From: a virus | DNA: 64,000 bases | Virus record (IMG/VR): IMGVR_UViG_3300022916_000008 | Location: 1-64,000 of that record | Reading direction: 5' to 3' (one strand) | In this document: one piece after another, positions 18,489 to 27,602 of the stretch | Position numbering within the stretch: position 1 is the first letter of the stretch | Layout of the letters: every line of letters starts with the position of its first letter | Program-made: the position numbers and the translations under genes | The notes under the pieces: generated by a model | What the model was told of the DNA's origin: nothing | What the model saw: only the letters and a program-made list of their open reading frames with translations | Databases searched by the model: none

Positions 18489-19964
18489 TTAAGCTGCATC
18501 TATAGTAGCTGCGAATGCACCTGATGAATTTGGGCCATCCTTTAGGTAATCTTCTAACCAGTTTGCGCCAGGAGATCCATCACCAAGAACTTGTACTGCA
18601 AGCGTATTGATAGTGAATGTTCCAATGTCATCTAAGACATAGATAACAAGTTCCATGTTATTATCATGACTCCTGCCTGTGCCATCTGTGCCCGGAATAT
18701 AGTTGTTGTATGTAATACTCCATCTATTATAAGTTCCAGTTGAAGAAGCGATATGTGTTCTTGCGTCTGGTATAAATGTTTTATTCATAGTACCATAAGC
18801 AGGATCACTCCATCCTTCTTGTTGAGTTACCTCTGCATAAGAACCAACTTGATAAGCCATTGCATTCCTTGTTACAGCTTCATCTGCATCAAAACCTTCT
18901 TCAAGTTTAGCATCAAAATTCTCATTGTAATTATCAGCTTCGAAATGAAGTCCAAATAAAGTATCAGCATCTACTGTTGCATTGGCTACAAAACATGCAG
19001 AACCAATTGCTGCAGTCGTAGATGATGGAACCGCTTGAGGTGTTAATGCGACTGTTGCTCCTTCATATGGGCGATCAATTGTAAATGATTCATCTGCTAT
19101 CTCTCCTGTAACTTTATAAGAAACATTACCAAGACTAACATAATCACCTACAGCTAGATCTGGTGTAGTTGTATCTGTACATGTTACCAATATTGATCCA
19201 TTTGTAACTCCACAGTTAGCACCTGTGACTCCATTAAACTTAATAGTCTCGCTTACGCCTTCCCATGCTCTGTCAATGGTAAATGATCCGGCTACAACAT
19301 CAGACACTTTGTATACACTAAATCCAAGTTGTACAAAGTCTCCATCTACCATAGCACTTGCATGTGTACAGGTTACAGTAGTAGATCCATTAACAACAGT
19401 TGCGTTTCCTGCTAATGCTGTTACTGTTTCACTCTGACGTAAATAAGCTTTAACATTAAGATTAGTATCTGTATTAATCTCAGTCATTAAACTTTTAAGA
19501 AGAACATATCTTCCTTGTGCTGCTGCTGGCGTATTGTAAGCTGAAATAAAAGACTTATAGAAACCTGATGGCTCCCACTTTGTACCTTCATTGTCTATAT
19601 CAGCAGGAGTAATACGAATACCATATTCATATGAACTGTATAGATTCACTGGTAAGGTGTTTGTTCCGGTCCCAATATAACCCGCTACAATACTTTTCTT
19701 TGCTCCTACAGTATAAATTGCATTGGAGAAAGTTACAACACCTTTTCCCTCTATAGTTACAACATCTGGGGCTTGCCCTGTACCTTTTCCTACTGCTACT
19801 AACACTCTTGGAAAGTTAGTGACTGTACTTGCGTTTCCAATTGCTGCAAGAGTTCCAACAGGGCTTTGTGTAAGAATACCTAATTGTCCTGATGTTAATG
19901 CTGTCAATGTAGTTGGTGCATTAGTTATGCTACTAGCTACCAACACGTTTTTTTGTCTACTCAT
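18489..19964 (-). CDS. Abundant virion protein with duplicated inserted beta module
   Basis: This 491-residue protein has a beta-rich core (residues ~1-180 and ~340-491) interrupted by two tandem copies of a ~60-residue module. Copy 1 includes VNGSTTVTCTHASAMVDGDF and SFTIDRAWEG; copy 2 includes VTNGSILVTCTDT and SFTIDRPYEG. Each has a shared GD[FY]V.LG..VYKV frame. Insertion of repeated surface domains is common in capsid decoration or tail proteins. By gene order after the capsid gene it could be an auxiliary capsid or tail protein. I do not recognise the family with certainty. Confidence 0.6.
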   Translation of the reverse strand: MSRQKNVLVASSITNAPTTLTALTSGQLGILTQSPVGTLAAIGNASTVTNFPRVLVAVGKGTGQAPDVVTIEGKGVVTFSNAIYTVGAKKSIVAGYIGTGTNTLPVNLYSSYEYGIRITPADIDNEGTKWEPSGFYKSFISAYNTPAAAQGRYVLLKSLMTEINTDTNLNVKAYLRQSETVTALAGNATVVNGSTTVTCTHASAMVDGDFVQLGFSVYKVSDVVAGSFTIDRAWEGVSETIKFNGVTGANCGVTNGSILVTCTDTTTPDLAVGDYVSLGNVSYKVTGEIADESFTIDRPYEGATVALTPQAVPSSTTAAIGSACFVANATVDADTLFGLHFEADNYNENFDAKLEEGFDADEAVTRNAMAYQVGSYAEVTQQEGWSDPAYGTMNKTFIPDARTHIASSTGTYNRWSITYNNYIPGTDGTGRSHDNNMELVIYVLDDIGTFTINTLAVQVLGDGSPGANWLEDYLKDGPNSSGAFAATIDAA

Positions 19965-20265
19965 GATTCAATAATTTTTGTTTTAATTTAAAGTTTCTAT
20001 AGAAAAATCTCCTTTCTTCTAACAATCTCTTAGCTTCCCTTAAAAAGAATAATGTCTTATTGTTAAATCTATCGCTCTTTTTGCTATTCTGATCTTCAAG
20101 TCTATGTACTAAAATGTCAAGGAGGTCTTCATTAAGAACACCATCCACAACAAGTTTGTCTTTATCTTTATGCAAGAAACTCAAAAAGAAGTCCTTGCCC
20201 TTTGGCGTTGTCACCTTGTATTCGATACCTTGTATCATTATCTCTATTCTCTCGTTTAGTCTCAT
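19957..20265 (-). CDS. Small basic virion-operon protein
   Basis: This 102-residue Lys/Arg-rich protein has a short beta start (IMIQGIEYKVTTPKGKDFF) and a long helical C-terminal half with a heptad-like pattern (LFFLREAKRLLEERRFFYR). Its end overlaps the start of the 491-residue gene by 8 bp. It could be a chaperone or connector for its neighbour. No family recognised. Confidence 0.6.
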   Translation of the reverse strand: MRLNERIEIMIQGIEYKVTTPKGKDFFLSFLHKDKDKLVVDGVLNEDLLDILVHRLEDQNSKKSDRFNNKTLFFLREAKRLLEERRFFYRNFKLKQKLLNHE

Positions 20266-20266
20266 C

Positions 20267-21418
20267 TTAGTCTGTTTTTTCTGCTTCGATTATCATTGCT
20301 TGATAGTTCTGATGACTATTAATTGCTTTGATGTGTGCTATTGCTAAGTCACATATCTTGGCATGTGTGGAGTCGTTTAACTCGCATCCCTGATTAAGAG
20401 ATAGGCTTATTGCTTTTGGCTTTCTGATATAACTAATTACCACATCTTTGACTATTGCACCTTCATCTGTGTAGAAGTCAAGGAAATTCTGGTGCTCAGT
20501 ATATAGTACCTTCTCGCTGTTTGGTCCATGAAAAGCATTCGCTAATAACATCTCAACTTCACCATGTCTTCTCATTTCTGCTCTTGCATACTTGTAGCTT
20601 CCTGATGATGCTGTTTCTGTTAATGTTTTGTAGGTTACAGGTGTGTCTACAATTGGTTCATAGATGTCATTGTTAGTTATTCCTGTAAGATCAAACTTAA
20701 CATCTCCTGTCTGATTATCTTCTTGGACAATGATAACCTTGCCTGGATAATATAAACCCTTATAAGCCTCCCAATACATGCCTATACCTAGTCCTTGATC
20801 ATCGAACTCTGCATTAGCTGCAATTATAAATGCTTTAAGGAAAGAATCTCCGTCTTCAGGGAAGTTATAGCTTGCCCATGGAAGGTTTCCAGCTAAAGGA
20901 TCTATTTGACCTGAGTATGATCCTGTGAAATTAGATTCATATTCTATAAGGCTTATACTCGACCCCCCAAGCGTTGTTGGATTAGTGATAAAAGTAAATG
21001 TTCCTATTTGAACTGATGTTGAAGTAACTGTGTATTCTATATCACTACAATCATTATAGAACACCCTTGGACGACACCTAGTTAGTATAGCATAATCATC
21101 CGGTAGTGTTAACCTGAATTTGGTTGGTATGGATGAATCATTATTGTATACTCTCTCGATGTCGCCAGAGCTGCTCTGAGCGATGTACGCATTGTCTTTG
21201 TAGTAATCTACCACTAGCGAAGAAAGCTCCGCATAACGCTTGTTAGACTGCTCAAATCCTTGAGTGTTCTTTAAGGGTAGATAATGCTTGTCAAAATATG
21301 CACTCATTGCCCTATTGAGAAACAAATCAATCTCCTCCGACTCATATCCACGATACAAGTTTGAGTTCATGTTTTGAAGTCCTTCTAGGACATAGTTATG
21401 CATATCTAATACGAACAT
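20267..21418 (-). CDS. crAss-like ring / connector protein
   Basis: This 383-residue protein has an N-terminal helical lead (residues 1-60, with SEEIDLFLNRAMSAYFDKHY), a beta-rich middle and a C-terminal signature IRKPKAISLSLNQGCELND followed by a helix (ICDLAIAHIKAINSHQ). The 'RKPK.ISL..NQ.CEL' followed by 'I.DLA' pattern is one I associate with a conserved ring protein under the portal in crAss-like phages. It lies between the capsid gene and the 491-residue virion gene. Moderately confident on the family, less on its exact ring position. Confidence 0.6.
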   Translation of the reverse strand: MFVLDMHNYVLEGLQNMNSNLYRGYESEEIDLFLNRAMSAYFDKHYLPLKNTQGFEQSNKRYAELSSLVVDYYKDNAYIAQSSSGDIERVYNNDSSIPTKFRLTLPDDYAILTRCRPRVFYNDCSDIEYTVTSTSVQIGTFTFITNPTTLGGSSISLIEYESNFTGSYSGQIDPLAGNLPWASYNFPEDGDSFLKAFIIAANAEFDDQGLGIGMYWEAYKGLYYPGKVIIVQEDNQTGDVKFDLTGITNNDIYEPIVDTPVTYKTLTETASSGSYKYARAEMRRHGEVEMLLANAFHGPNSEKVLYTEHQNFLDFYTDEGAIVKDVVISYIRKPKAISLSLNQGCELNDSTHAKICDLAIAHIKAINSHQNYQAMIIEAEKTD

Positions 21419-22345
21419 CTATTTTGATATTGATAGTTCACGTTTTAACTCTTCATGTCTTGCCTTGATCTGCATATAGACCTTCTTGCTGTCAGGTGAA
21501 GCGTCTTTAAGGCTTGTAAGTACCTCGTCTATGCCCATGCCAAGTTCCCGATCATCAAACCAGTACTTACCACCTACATATGTCAGAGCCTTACTCTTAA
21601 CCATAAGTTCCACCATAGCTTTTAATTCTATATCCTTATCTAAGCATAGCAGTTCAAATACCTTCGCTGGCTTGCTTGTGTATTCAATCTTTGTTTTACC
21701 CTTTGTGATGACTGGCTTGACTGTAGCCTGGCCATTGATAATCTCACTTAGTCTGATCTTCTTTTCAGCTGGAGTCATATTGAAAGGTGACTCTCCAAAG
21801 TATGTCAGTACCCAATCTATCTTCTCCTTTTGTTCGTCCTTGAACAGGATTGCTAGTTGGTACATAGCACTTGCTGTATCATCTATAGTGGTTTCTTTGG
21901 CCTTCATCTGATCCCGAACACTCTCAATATAAAACAAACATCTCTTAGTGTCATTCTGAGCTGCCTCATATGACTCCTTAACAATACCTGTTTTGTAATT
22001 GATGTGTGATTCAGCAATCTTCCAATATAAATAATCCTGTGGTTCAATTGGATTTCCGCTTTTGTCAAGGCCAATATTCAATCTTAAACCATCATAGGGG
22101 ACATCAATACTTGTGTCAAGTAAATACTTGGCTACAGCTTCTCTAAAACCCATACCTTGCGATACATTGGTTAGTGACTGATAGACGTTCTCTCCTATAG
22201 GGTCTTCGATCTTAAGTGGCATAATGACTCGGCTATTCTTGCTGAATACGCTAAGTGCTCTCGTAGATCCTTCGAGTAACTCTTTAGGGAGCCTGCTGTT
22301 CCCTATGGTTCTTTTGATAATTACAATGTTCTCTTGTGCTTTCAT
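21419..22345 (-). CDS. Conserved virion-block protein downstream of capsid gene
   Basis: The 308-residue protein is mostly helical and charged, with a short beta start (NIVIIKRTIGNSRLP) and a Lys-rich C-terminus (MQIKARHEELKRELSISK). It is immediately downstream of the capsid gene (23-bp gap) and one base from the next gene. In size and place it fits a capsid-associated or head-completion protein. No catalytic motif or domain recognised. Confidence 0.6.
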   Translation of the reverse strand: MKAQENIVIIKRTIGNSRLPKELLEGSTRALSVFSKNSRVIMPLKIEDPIGENVYQSLTNVSQGMGFREAVAKYLLDTSIDVPYDGLRLNIGLDKSGNPIEPQDYLYWKIAESHINYKTGIVKESYEAAQNDTKRCLFYIESVRDQMKAKETTIDDTASAMYQLAILFKDEQKEKIDWVLTYFGESPFNMTPAEKKIRLSEIINGQATVKPVITKGKTKIEYTSKPAKVFELLCLDKDIELKAMVELMVKSKALTYVGGKYWFDDRELGMGIDEVLTSLKDASPDSKKVYMQIKARHEELKRELSISK

Positions 22346-22368
22346 ATTTCTATTTTAATCATTTACAC

Positions 22369-23856
22369 TTATGCTACTAAGCTTAATCTTAAGCAAGCAG
22401 ATGTATCAAAGATATTAATTCCTTGCTCAAATAAATACTCTAAACTTGCAGAGTCTTTGTCTGTAGCAACAAAATTAGTACTTCCATACTGTGAAGGTAA
22501 AGTTGCAATACCGGCTACTACTTTACGTACCATTTCACGACCCTTACGAGTTACCATCTTGACGTTAGGAATACCATTGTATGTACTCAAGTCAAGGAAG
22601 ATAAATTCACCACTGAATGAAGGCAAGCCCTCATACTTTGGATAGTTCCTGTGAATAAGGTCAAAGACAGGATTTCTATGAACTGTAATAGTATGTCCAT
22701 CTCTTGTCTTGTATGTATTGAAGTATGCTCCTAAAGATAACTTATCACCATTCTTAGTCACAAAAGTATTCTGTGTCTGCTCTGTAGTGAAGTATGACTT
22801 TAATTTGTCTTGCATTGCCTCGTTGAAAATACGCATACCCAATGTACCTGTATGTAATTGAATGTGCTTCTTCTCTGCACCACTAATACCATAGAACAAT
22901 CTTGTAGCAATCTGCTCAAAACGTTTGGCTGTTAGTTGTCCAGAATATGTTTCAACATTAGTGATCTGGTTAAGGATGCCGTCTCCACGCAAAATAGGTT
23001 TGCCACTTGGGCCACGCTGAGGAACTGTTCCATCAGGCATACGGTTGTACTCGCTTGTCCAATAGTCAATCTCTTTATACCTTCTCATTTTCATTAAGAA
23101 CTGCCACTCTGCCCAATCCATCCAATACTTAAAGGTAGTTACACCACCGCCACCTTGACGCATAGGCATATCAAACTTTACTTTATCGAATTGTGCTGAT
23201 GCTGAACCACCAATAGGTAGTGCTGCAATATGACCTGCAAATTTCATAGATGAACGTAGAGTCGTAAGTTGATTCTTTGCCCTTCCAGGATATTGCTGTT
23301 CTGTTTCAACTCCTACTGATTCTTCGTATTCAACAGGAGATGCTCCTCTTTCCCATTCAATGCCTGCTGCAAGATCTGTAGCTGGTACTGTGGCTAAAGA
23401 GTTATTACCCATGATCTGAAGTAAATAATCATAGTTTTGCCCATTGGCTTTTGGTTGTTCTGCAATCCTACACACAACTCCCGAAGGTGATGTAATAAGG
23501 TTTTGGAACTTAAAGCGTCTGTGCTTAAAGGTTACTTGGAATAATGAGAAGCCAAGGCCAGCATTTGTTGTTGTTGTTGCTGTTACTACTGAATCCATTG
23601 GGTCCATATCTCCCTTCATAATTGGGTACTGATACTCAAATGAGTCAACGTAATCTACGTTACCCACTCCTTCAGTAAGTTTTGATATGGCAAAGTCCTC
23701 TGGATAGTAATAAGTACCCATAGCCCAAATGAGTGCATTTGAAATCTCACTTGGTCGTGTCTGCATTGCATTCACAATAGATTCATAATCAAATAAACCT
23801 TTATCGTTTTGGTAAACCCCATGTACTTCTAACTGAGGTGATACTGCGTTTGTCAT
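22369..23856 (-). CDS. Major capsid protein (HK97-fold expected)
   Basis: The 495-residue protein follows terminase, portal and scaffold in order and has the length of crAss-like capsid proteins (about 490-500). The mixed alpha/beta content, a long N-arm (residues ~1-60), a central helix and a C-terminal region ending AGIATLPSQYGSTNFVA agree with an HK97-type subunit. It builds the icosahedral shell. I base the call on position and length, not on a profile. Confidence 0.7.
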   Translation of the reverse strand: MTNAVSPQLEVHGVYQNDKGLFDYESIVNAMQTRPSEISNALIWAMGTYYYPEDFAISKLTEGVGNVDYVDSFEYQYPIMKGDMDPMDSVVTATTTTNAGLGFSLFQVTFKHRRFKFQNLITSPSGVVCRIAEQPKANGQNYDYLLQIMGNNSLATVPATDLAAGIEWERGASPVEYEESVGVETEQQYPGRAKNQLTTLRSSMKFAGHIAALPIGGSASAQFDKVKFDMPMRQGGGGVTTFKYWMDWAEWQFLMKMRRYKEIDYWTSEYNRMPDGTVPQRGPSGKPILRGDGILNQITNVETYSGQLTAKRFEQIATRLFYGISGAEKKHIQLHTGTLGMRIFNEAMQDKLKSYFTTEQTQNTFVTKNGDKLSLGAYFNTYKTRDGHTITVHRNPVFDLIHRNYPKYEGLPSFSGEFIFLDLSTYNGIPNVKMVTRKGREMVRKVVAGIATLPSQYGSTNFVATDKDSASLEYLFEQGINIFDTSACLRLSLVA

Positions 23857-23867
23857 AATGTTCTATT

Positions 23868-25139
23868 TTAAATTATTAATTGTCCTCCAAAATCTGGCTG
23901 ATTACCTTTTGATGCTCTATTCTCTGTTGTCGCCATTCTCTCTGCCGGAGTGAATCCCGGTAAACTCTGCTTTGCTCTTATTGTCTGTGCTCTATTTGTT
24001 GCTAGTTTGTTAATGAATTCAGGATCTTTATCATACATAAAAGTTGCATACTCAAGGAAGGTTCTCAGTTGTGCATACTTAGGTGCATTATACTGGGGAG
24101 ATTGTGGGTTCAATGCATGATAATGTAACTCCTGTGATATAGGCACATTCTTTAGCGTTGAATCACTTCTCTGATTAAACTTGAATTTAATAAAATCATC
24201 TTTGTCCTTCTCTGCGACTGGAAGGTTTGCAATGACCTTACTTTCCTTGACTTTTTTTGAAAAAGATTCTTTGTAATTGTTATAGTCTTCGATTTGCTTT
24301 TCCCTAAGTTGCTTTTGATGATTAACAATATTGGCTTTCTCATAAGACTGTTGTTGTACTAACTTCTCTTGTGCCAACTTAGCCATCTTTCCTTTTATCC
24401 CTGATGTCTCATAATCTGCAATAATTGCTTGCGACTGTTCTTCGGAATAACCTTGGCTTGTTAGGTCAAACATTAATGTTCCTGTTTGTGTTCTGTCTTG
24501 CTCTGGAAACTGCTCAGCATCATAGTCTGCATCAAGTATCTCTATCTGTGAAAAGTCTACTTCTGGATACATGGTTGCATTGTACTGCTCAGGAGTTCCT
24601 CCATTACTTAAGTACTCATGCATGTGAGCCATTGCAGGATATTCTTTTAATAACGATTGTACAGCTACTTCCTCTGCTGTATGGTATACGTTCTTAAAGA
24701 TGTTCGCTAATCCATCTTCATCATTGGTAATATCATCGCCTATGTCAATGCCAAAGTTGTTTATGGCTAAGTTCTTTGCAATGTCAATGATGGACTTTGG
24801 TGCATTGTCTGCTACAAATGCCTTCTCGTCTTCGGTGAGTTCTTCCTCTGGCTTGTCAAGTAATGTTTCATACTTCTGCTTGTTGGCTACCTCATCGTAA
24901 GATGTTACTAAAGCCTTCTCTTCGTCTGTGCGTTGATCTTCTGGCTTGGCTACAATAGAATCGTATTGCTCCTTTCCTGCTTCTGGTAACTGCTCAACTG
25001 GCTTGTCTGGTTTAACAGGAGGTGCTTCTGGGTCAGTTTGACCTTCTACTGCTGGCTTCTCTGGCTCAAAAGTAGTTGTCGGCATAATGAATTCTACCGC
25101 TTGTGACTGAGTTGTATTTGTTTCTACTTGGTCTGTCAT
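23868..25139 (-). CDS. Scaffold-like acidic protein
   Basis: The start is the ATG at 25139; a TTG at 25148 is less likely. The 423-residue product is very acidic in its N-terminal ~140 residues, with repeated 'KPEDQRTDEEKALV / KPEEELTEDEKAFV' segments and a Pro/Glu-rich stretch (PEKPAVEGQTDPEAPPVKPD). Residues ~240-320 are highly charged coiled coil. Acidic, helical proteins between portal and capsid are usually scaffolds. The duplicated DEEKA-type motif may be a capsid-interaction repeat. Confidence 0.65.
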   Translation of the reverse strand: MTDQVETNTTQSQAVEFIMPTTTFEPEKPAVEGQTDPEAPPVKPDKPVEQLPEAGKEQYDSIVAKPEDQRTDEEKALVTSYDEVANKQKYETLLDKPEEELTEDEKAFVADNAPKSIIDIAKNLAINNFGIDIGDDITNDEDGLANIFKNVYHTAEEVAVQSLLKEYPAMAHMHEYLSNGGTPEQYNATMYPEVDFSQIEILDADYDAEQFPEQDRTQTGTLMFDLTSQGYSEEQSQAIIADYETSGIKGKMAKLAQEKLVQQQSYEKANIVNHQKQLREKQIEDYNNYKESFSKKVKESKVIANLPVAEKDKDDFIKFKFNQRSDSTLKNVPISQELHYHALNPQSPQYNAPKYAQLRTFLEYATFMYDKDPEFINKLATNRAQTIRAKQSLPGFTPAERMATTENRASKGNQPDFGGQLII

Positions 25140-25231
25140 GATCTTCAAATTTAATTGTTAAACTAATATTATTTCATTCATTCTTAACGATTTTATACTT
25201 ATATACTCTTTAAAGTATTTATAGTGGCTCT

Positions 25232-27601
25232 TTATTTTCTTTTCTCTCCTGAAACCGGGTTTTTTAACTTCTTGTTCTCTATGGCTATCTTGTTCTTCAT
25301 CTCTTCACGCTTGACCTTTACATCGTCTTCATGCTTCTGCTTTTCAAAGGCTAGCTTCTCTCTGTCTATATTGCTCTTGTCTAATGCTTGCCTTGCCTTA
25401 TTTGCCTCTGCTGTAATCTTTGTAGTATCAATATCAGTAACTAATGTTTCTGGCTCAAACCCTGATGCACGAATACTTGCTTCTTTTACTCTTGCTTCTC
25501 TATCCAATGCATTTTCTTGTGATTCAAAAGCCCTGGCTTCTTGTTGTTCTTTAGCTGCTGCTTCAAGTTGTTGTTGCTGCATCTCCTGCTCATGCTTACG
25601 AATCTGCTCCTCGTACTGCTTAGTAGCTGTGTCTGCTCTCTTCATAGCTAATTCAATCTCAGATATACTGTCTGATTTAACCATGCTTCCTATCATCTCT
25701 GGAGTAATACCGTTCTTGCCTACGTTCTGTGCAAATGGTTGGGTAAGAGTTCTCATTGCATCAAGCTTAACCTTGTCTTTAGTTGCCTTGCTCATGTAGA
25801 TACCTAACTCTTCTTCCTCTATGTTCCATCCCTCAAGGTCAAGGTAAAGTGGCATGCCATCAACAATATACATTCCCTTCTTATTCTTGCTATAAACTAT
25901 CTTGGCTATATTGATAATATCATTAAGCTCTTGCTCTTCAAAGTTCTCATAGTCTACAAATACTCCCTCTGAAACACTATATGCTCCTGCGAGTGCCATT
26001 TCCGTTGTTGCCTTTCCAGCGCTACTATTAATCTCTCCCCTGCGTTGTGGTGTTATACCCATATGAAGGTCAAGCTCTTGCCGTAGTGCCAATAGAACGT
26101 TTAATATGGAAGCTACTGCATTGTGTTGAGAGAAGTCAAGCTTAGCTCCCCACTGTTGGAACTTGCCCATGTCGTCTCTGCGTGAATCAAGCCATAGGAT
26201 GTGTTGCGTCTCCATGTAATACATAGCCTGATCAATGTCTTGTGACCCCAATCCATGTCGTGCTAATACGGCCTTATCAATGATTGTTACTTGCCCTTTA
26301 TCAACTGCTATGAGTCTTTCCATCTTTGCCTTGTAGATGTTCCAGTAGAACTGATATATATACGCTTCTTTTACAAGTGATGTGTTTGTTGTGTTTAGTT
26401 CAGAGAATTTTGCCTGATTATATGGAAGTGGTGTTAAAGATGGATTACTAAGCTTGCGTGATGTGTATGGAACCTCTCCTGCACCAATGAATATATCTCC
26501 GTCTATGCGGTATACCTCGTCTATACAAGTAAGCCATTCCCATTCCTCATTCACTATGTCATAGCCAAACAACTTCTTGTCAAAGGTTTGATCAACCTCT
26601 ATGGTTTGCTTCTCCTCAAACTCATCAAGGTATGAGATGTATCCTACCTTCTTATACGACCTCCAGCAAGAATGAATAACTTCTTTCATTGACCCTGTTG
26701 TAGCATCTGTATTCTGATCACGTACAAACTGTTGCCTTGTATAGTCAATAACTGCATTAGATGGCTTGTCATTGTTTGCCGATAGATCAAGAAGCTCCTT
26801 CTCTGTCATCAAGTCCCTGAAGTTGTCTACTATCTTTGATAAAGGCATCATCTTTCTATATACTGCAGCTTCCTTGTCCCTTCCGTATGGATTGTCAGGA
26901 CTACCTATAAAGTCTATATCGATAGGATTGATTACTTCATATACCAGATCATTTTGACGCATGCCTTTGTATGTGTTTATCTCTCCAGCAATTACCCAAT
27001 GCTTCATACCTATCCTATTAAGCTTCTCTTGTACCCTTTCCTCTGATACAGCTATACGAAGTATCTTCTGGGCTTCTATGGCTCTCTTGTCAATATAGTC
27101 CATCTCGTACTTCAAAGCAAGGTCTTGTACGTTTTGTACTGGCTTACTCTCGACTCCGGTATTTACTCCATTCTCATTTGCTAAGTTGATTAGATTCTGA
27201 GTAAGTGTCTTCTTTATCTCCTCTTCCATAGCAACAGTTCTTGCACTAACTGCATCTGGGTTCTTTACCACTGCTTGATAGTTCCATGGACGCTTCTCCT
27301 TTTCATTGATAATAATGTTACCATTGGCTCGGATAATGTTCCATGGTTTGACATCATTTAGTGGAAGTGGATTAGTGGTACTCTTTGTACCAAATGGATC
27401 TTCAAATCCTGAGTAATGCCCATCAATCTTTTCTCCATTAAACACCTTGTACCATGTAAGCAAGTCTTCTGTTGATGTACCATGTTTGAACTTGGACATT
27501 GTTAGATATGCTTCGAGTGTGTCTTTGTAGTGTTGGAAATCATTTGCTTTCTTTTTAGCCAATGAAATCATTTGATCGGGTACTGAAGTTACTGTAATCA
27601 T
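25232..27601 (-). CDS. Portal protein
   Basis: This 789-residue protein lies directly downstream of the terminase gene with a one-base gap. A long alpha/beta body (residues 1-600) contains a MGITPQRRGEINSSAGKATTE segment (about 515-535) of the type found near the portal stem and crown. The C-terminal ~170 residues are a Gln/Glu/Lys-rich coiled coil (EEQIRKHEQEMQQQQLEAAAK) and then KKLKNPVSGEKRK. A portal forms the dodecameric DNA channel at one capsid vertex. Length, order and coiled tail fit crAss-like portals. Confidence 0.75.
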   Translation of the reverse strand: MITVTSVPDQMISLAKKKANDFQHYKDTLEAYLTMSKFKHGTSTEDLLTWYKVFNGEKIDGHYSGFEDPFGTKSTTNPLPLNDVKPWNIIRANGNIIINEKEKRPWNYQAVVKNPDAVSARTVAMEEEIKKTLTQNLINLANENGVNTGVESKPVQNVQDLALKYEMDYIDKRAIEAQKILRIAVSEERVQEKLNRIGMKHWVIAGEINTYKGMRQNDLVYEVINPIDIDFIGSPDNPYGRDKEAAVYRKMMPLSKIVDNFRDLMTEKELLDLSANNDKPSNAVIDYTRQQFVRDQNTDATTGSMKEVIHSCWRSYKKVGYISYLDEFEEKQTIEVDQTFDKKLFGYDIVNEEWEWLTCIDEVYRIDGDIFIGAGEVPYTSRKLSNPSLTPLPYNQAKFSELNTTNTSLVKEAYIYQFYWNIYKAKMERLIAVDKGQVTIIDKAVLARHGLGSQDIDQAMYYMETQHILWLDSRRDDMGKFQQWGAKLDFSQHNAVASILNVLLALRQELDLHMGITPQRRGEINSSAGKATTEMALAGAYSVSEGVFVDYENFEEQELNDIINIAKIVYSKNKKGMYIVDGMPLYLDLEGWNIEEEELGIYMSKATKDKVKLDAMRTLTQPFAQNVGKNGITPEMIGSMVKSDSISEIELAMKRADTATKQYEEQIRKHEQEMQQQQLEAAAKEQQEARAFESQENALDREARVKEASIRASGFEPETLVTDIDTTKITAEANKARQALDKSNIDREKLAFEKQKHEDDVKVKREEMKNKIAIENKKLKNPVSGEKRK

Positions 27602-27602
27602 G

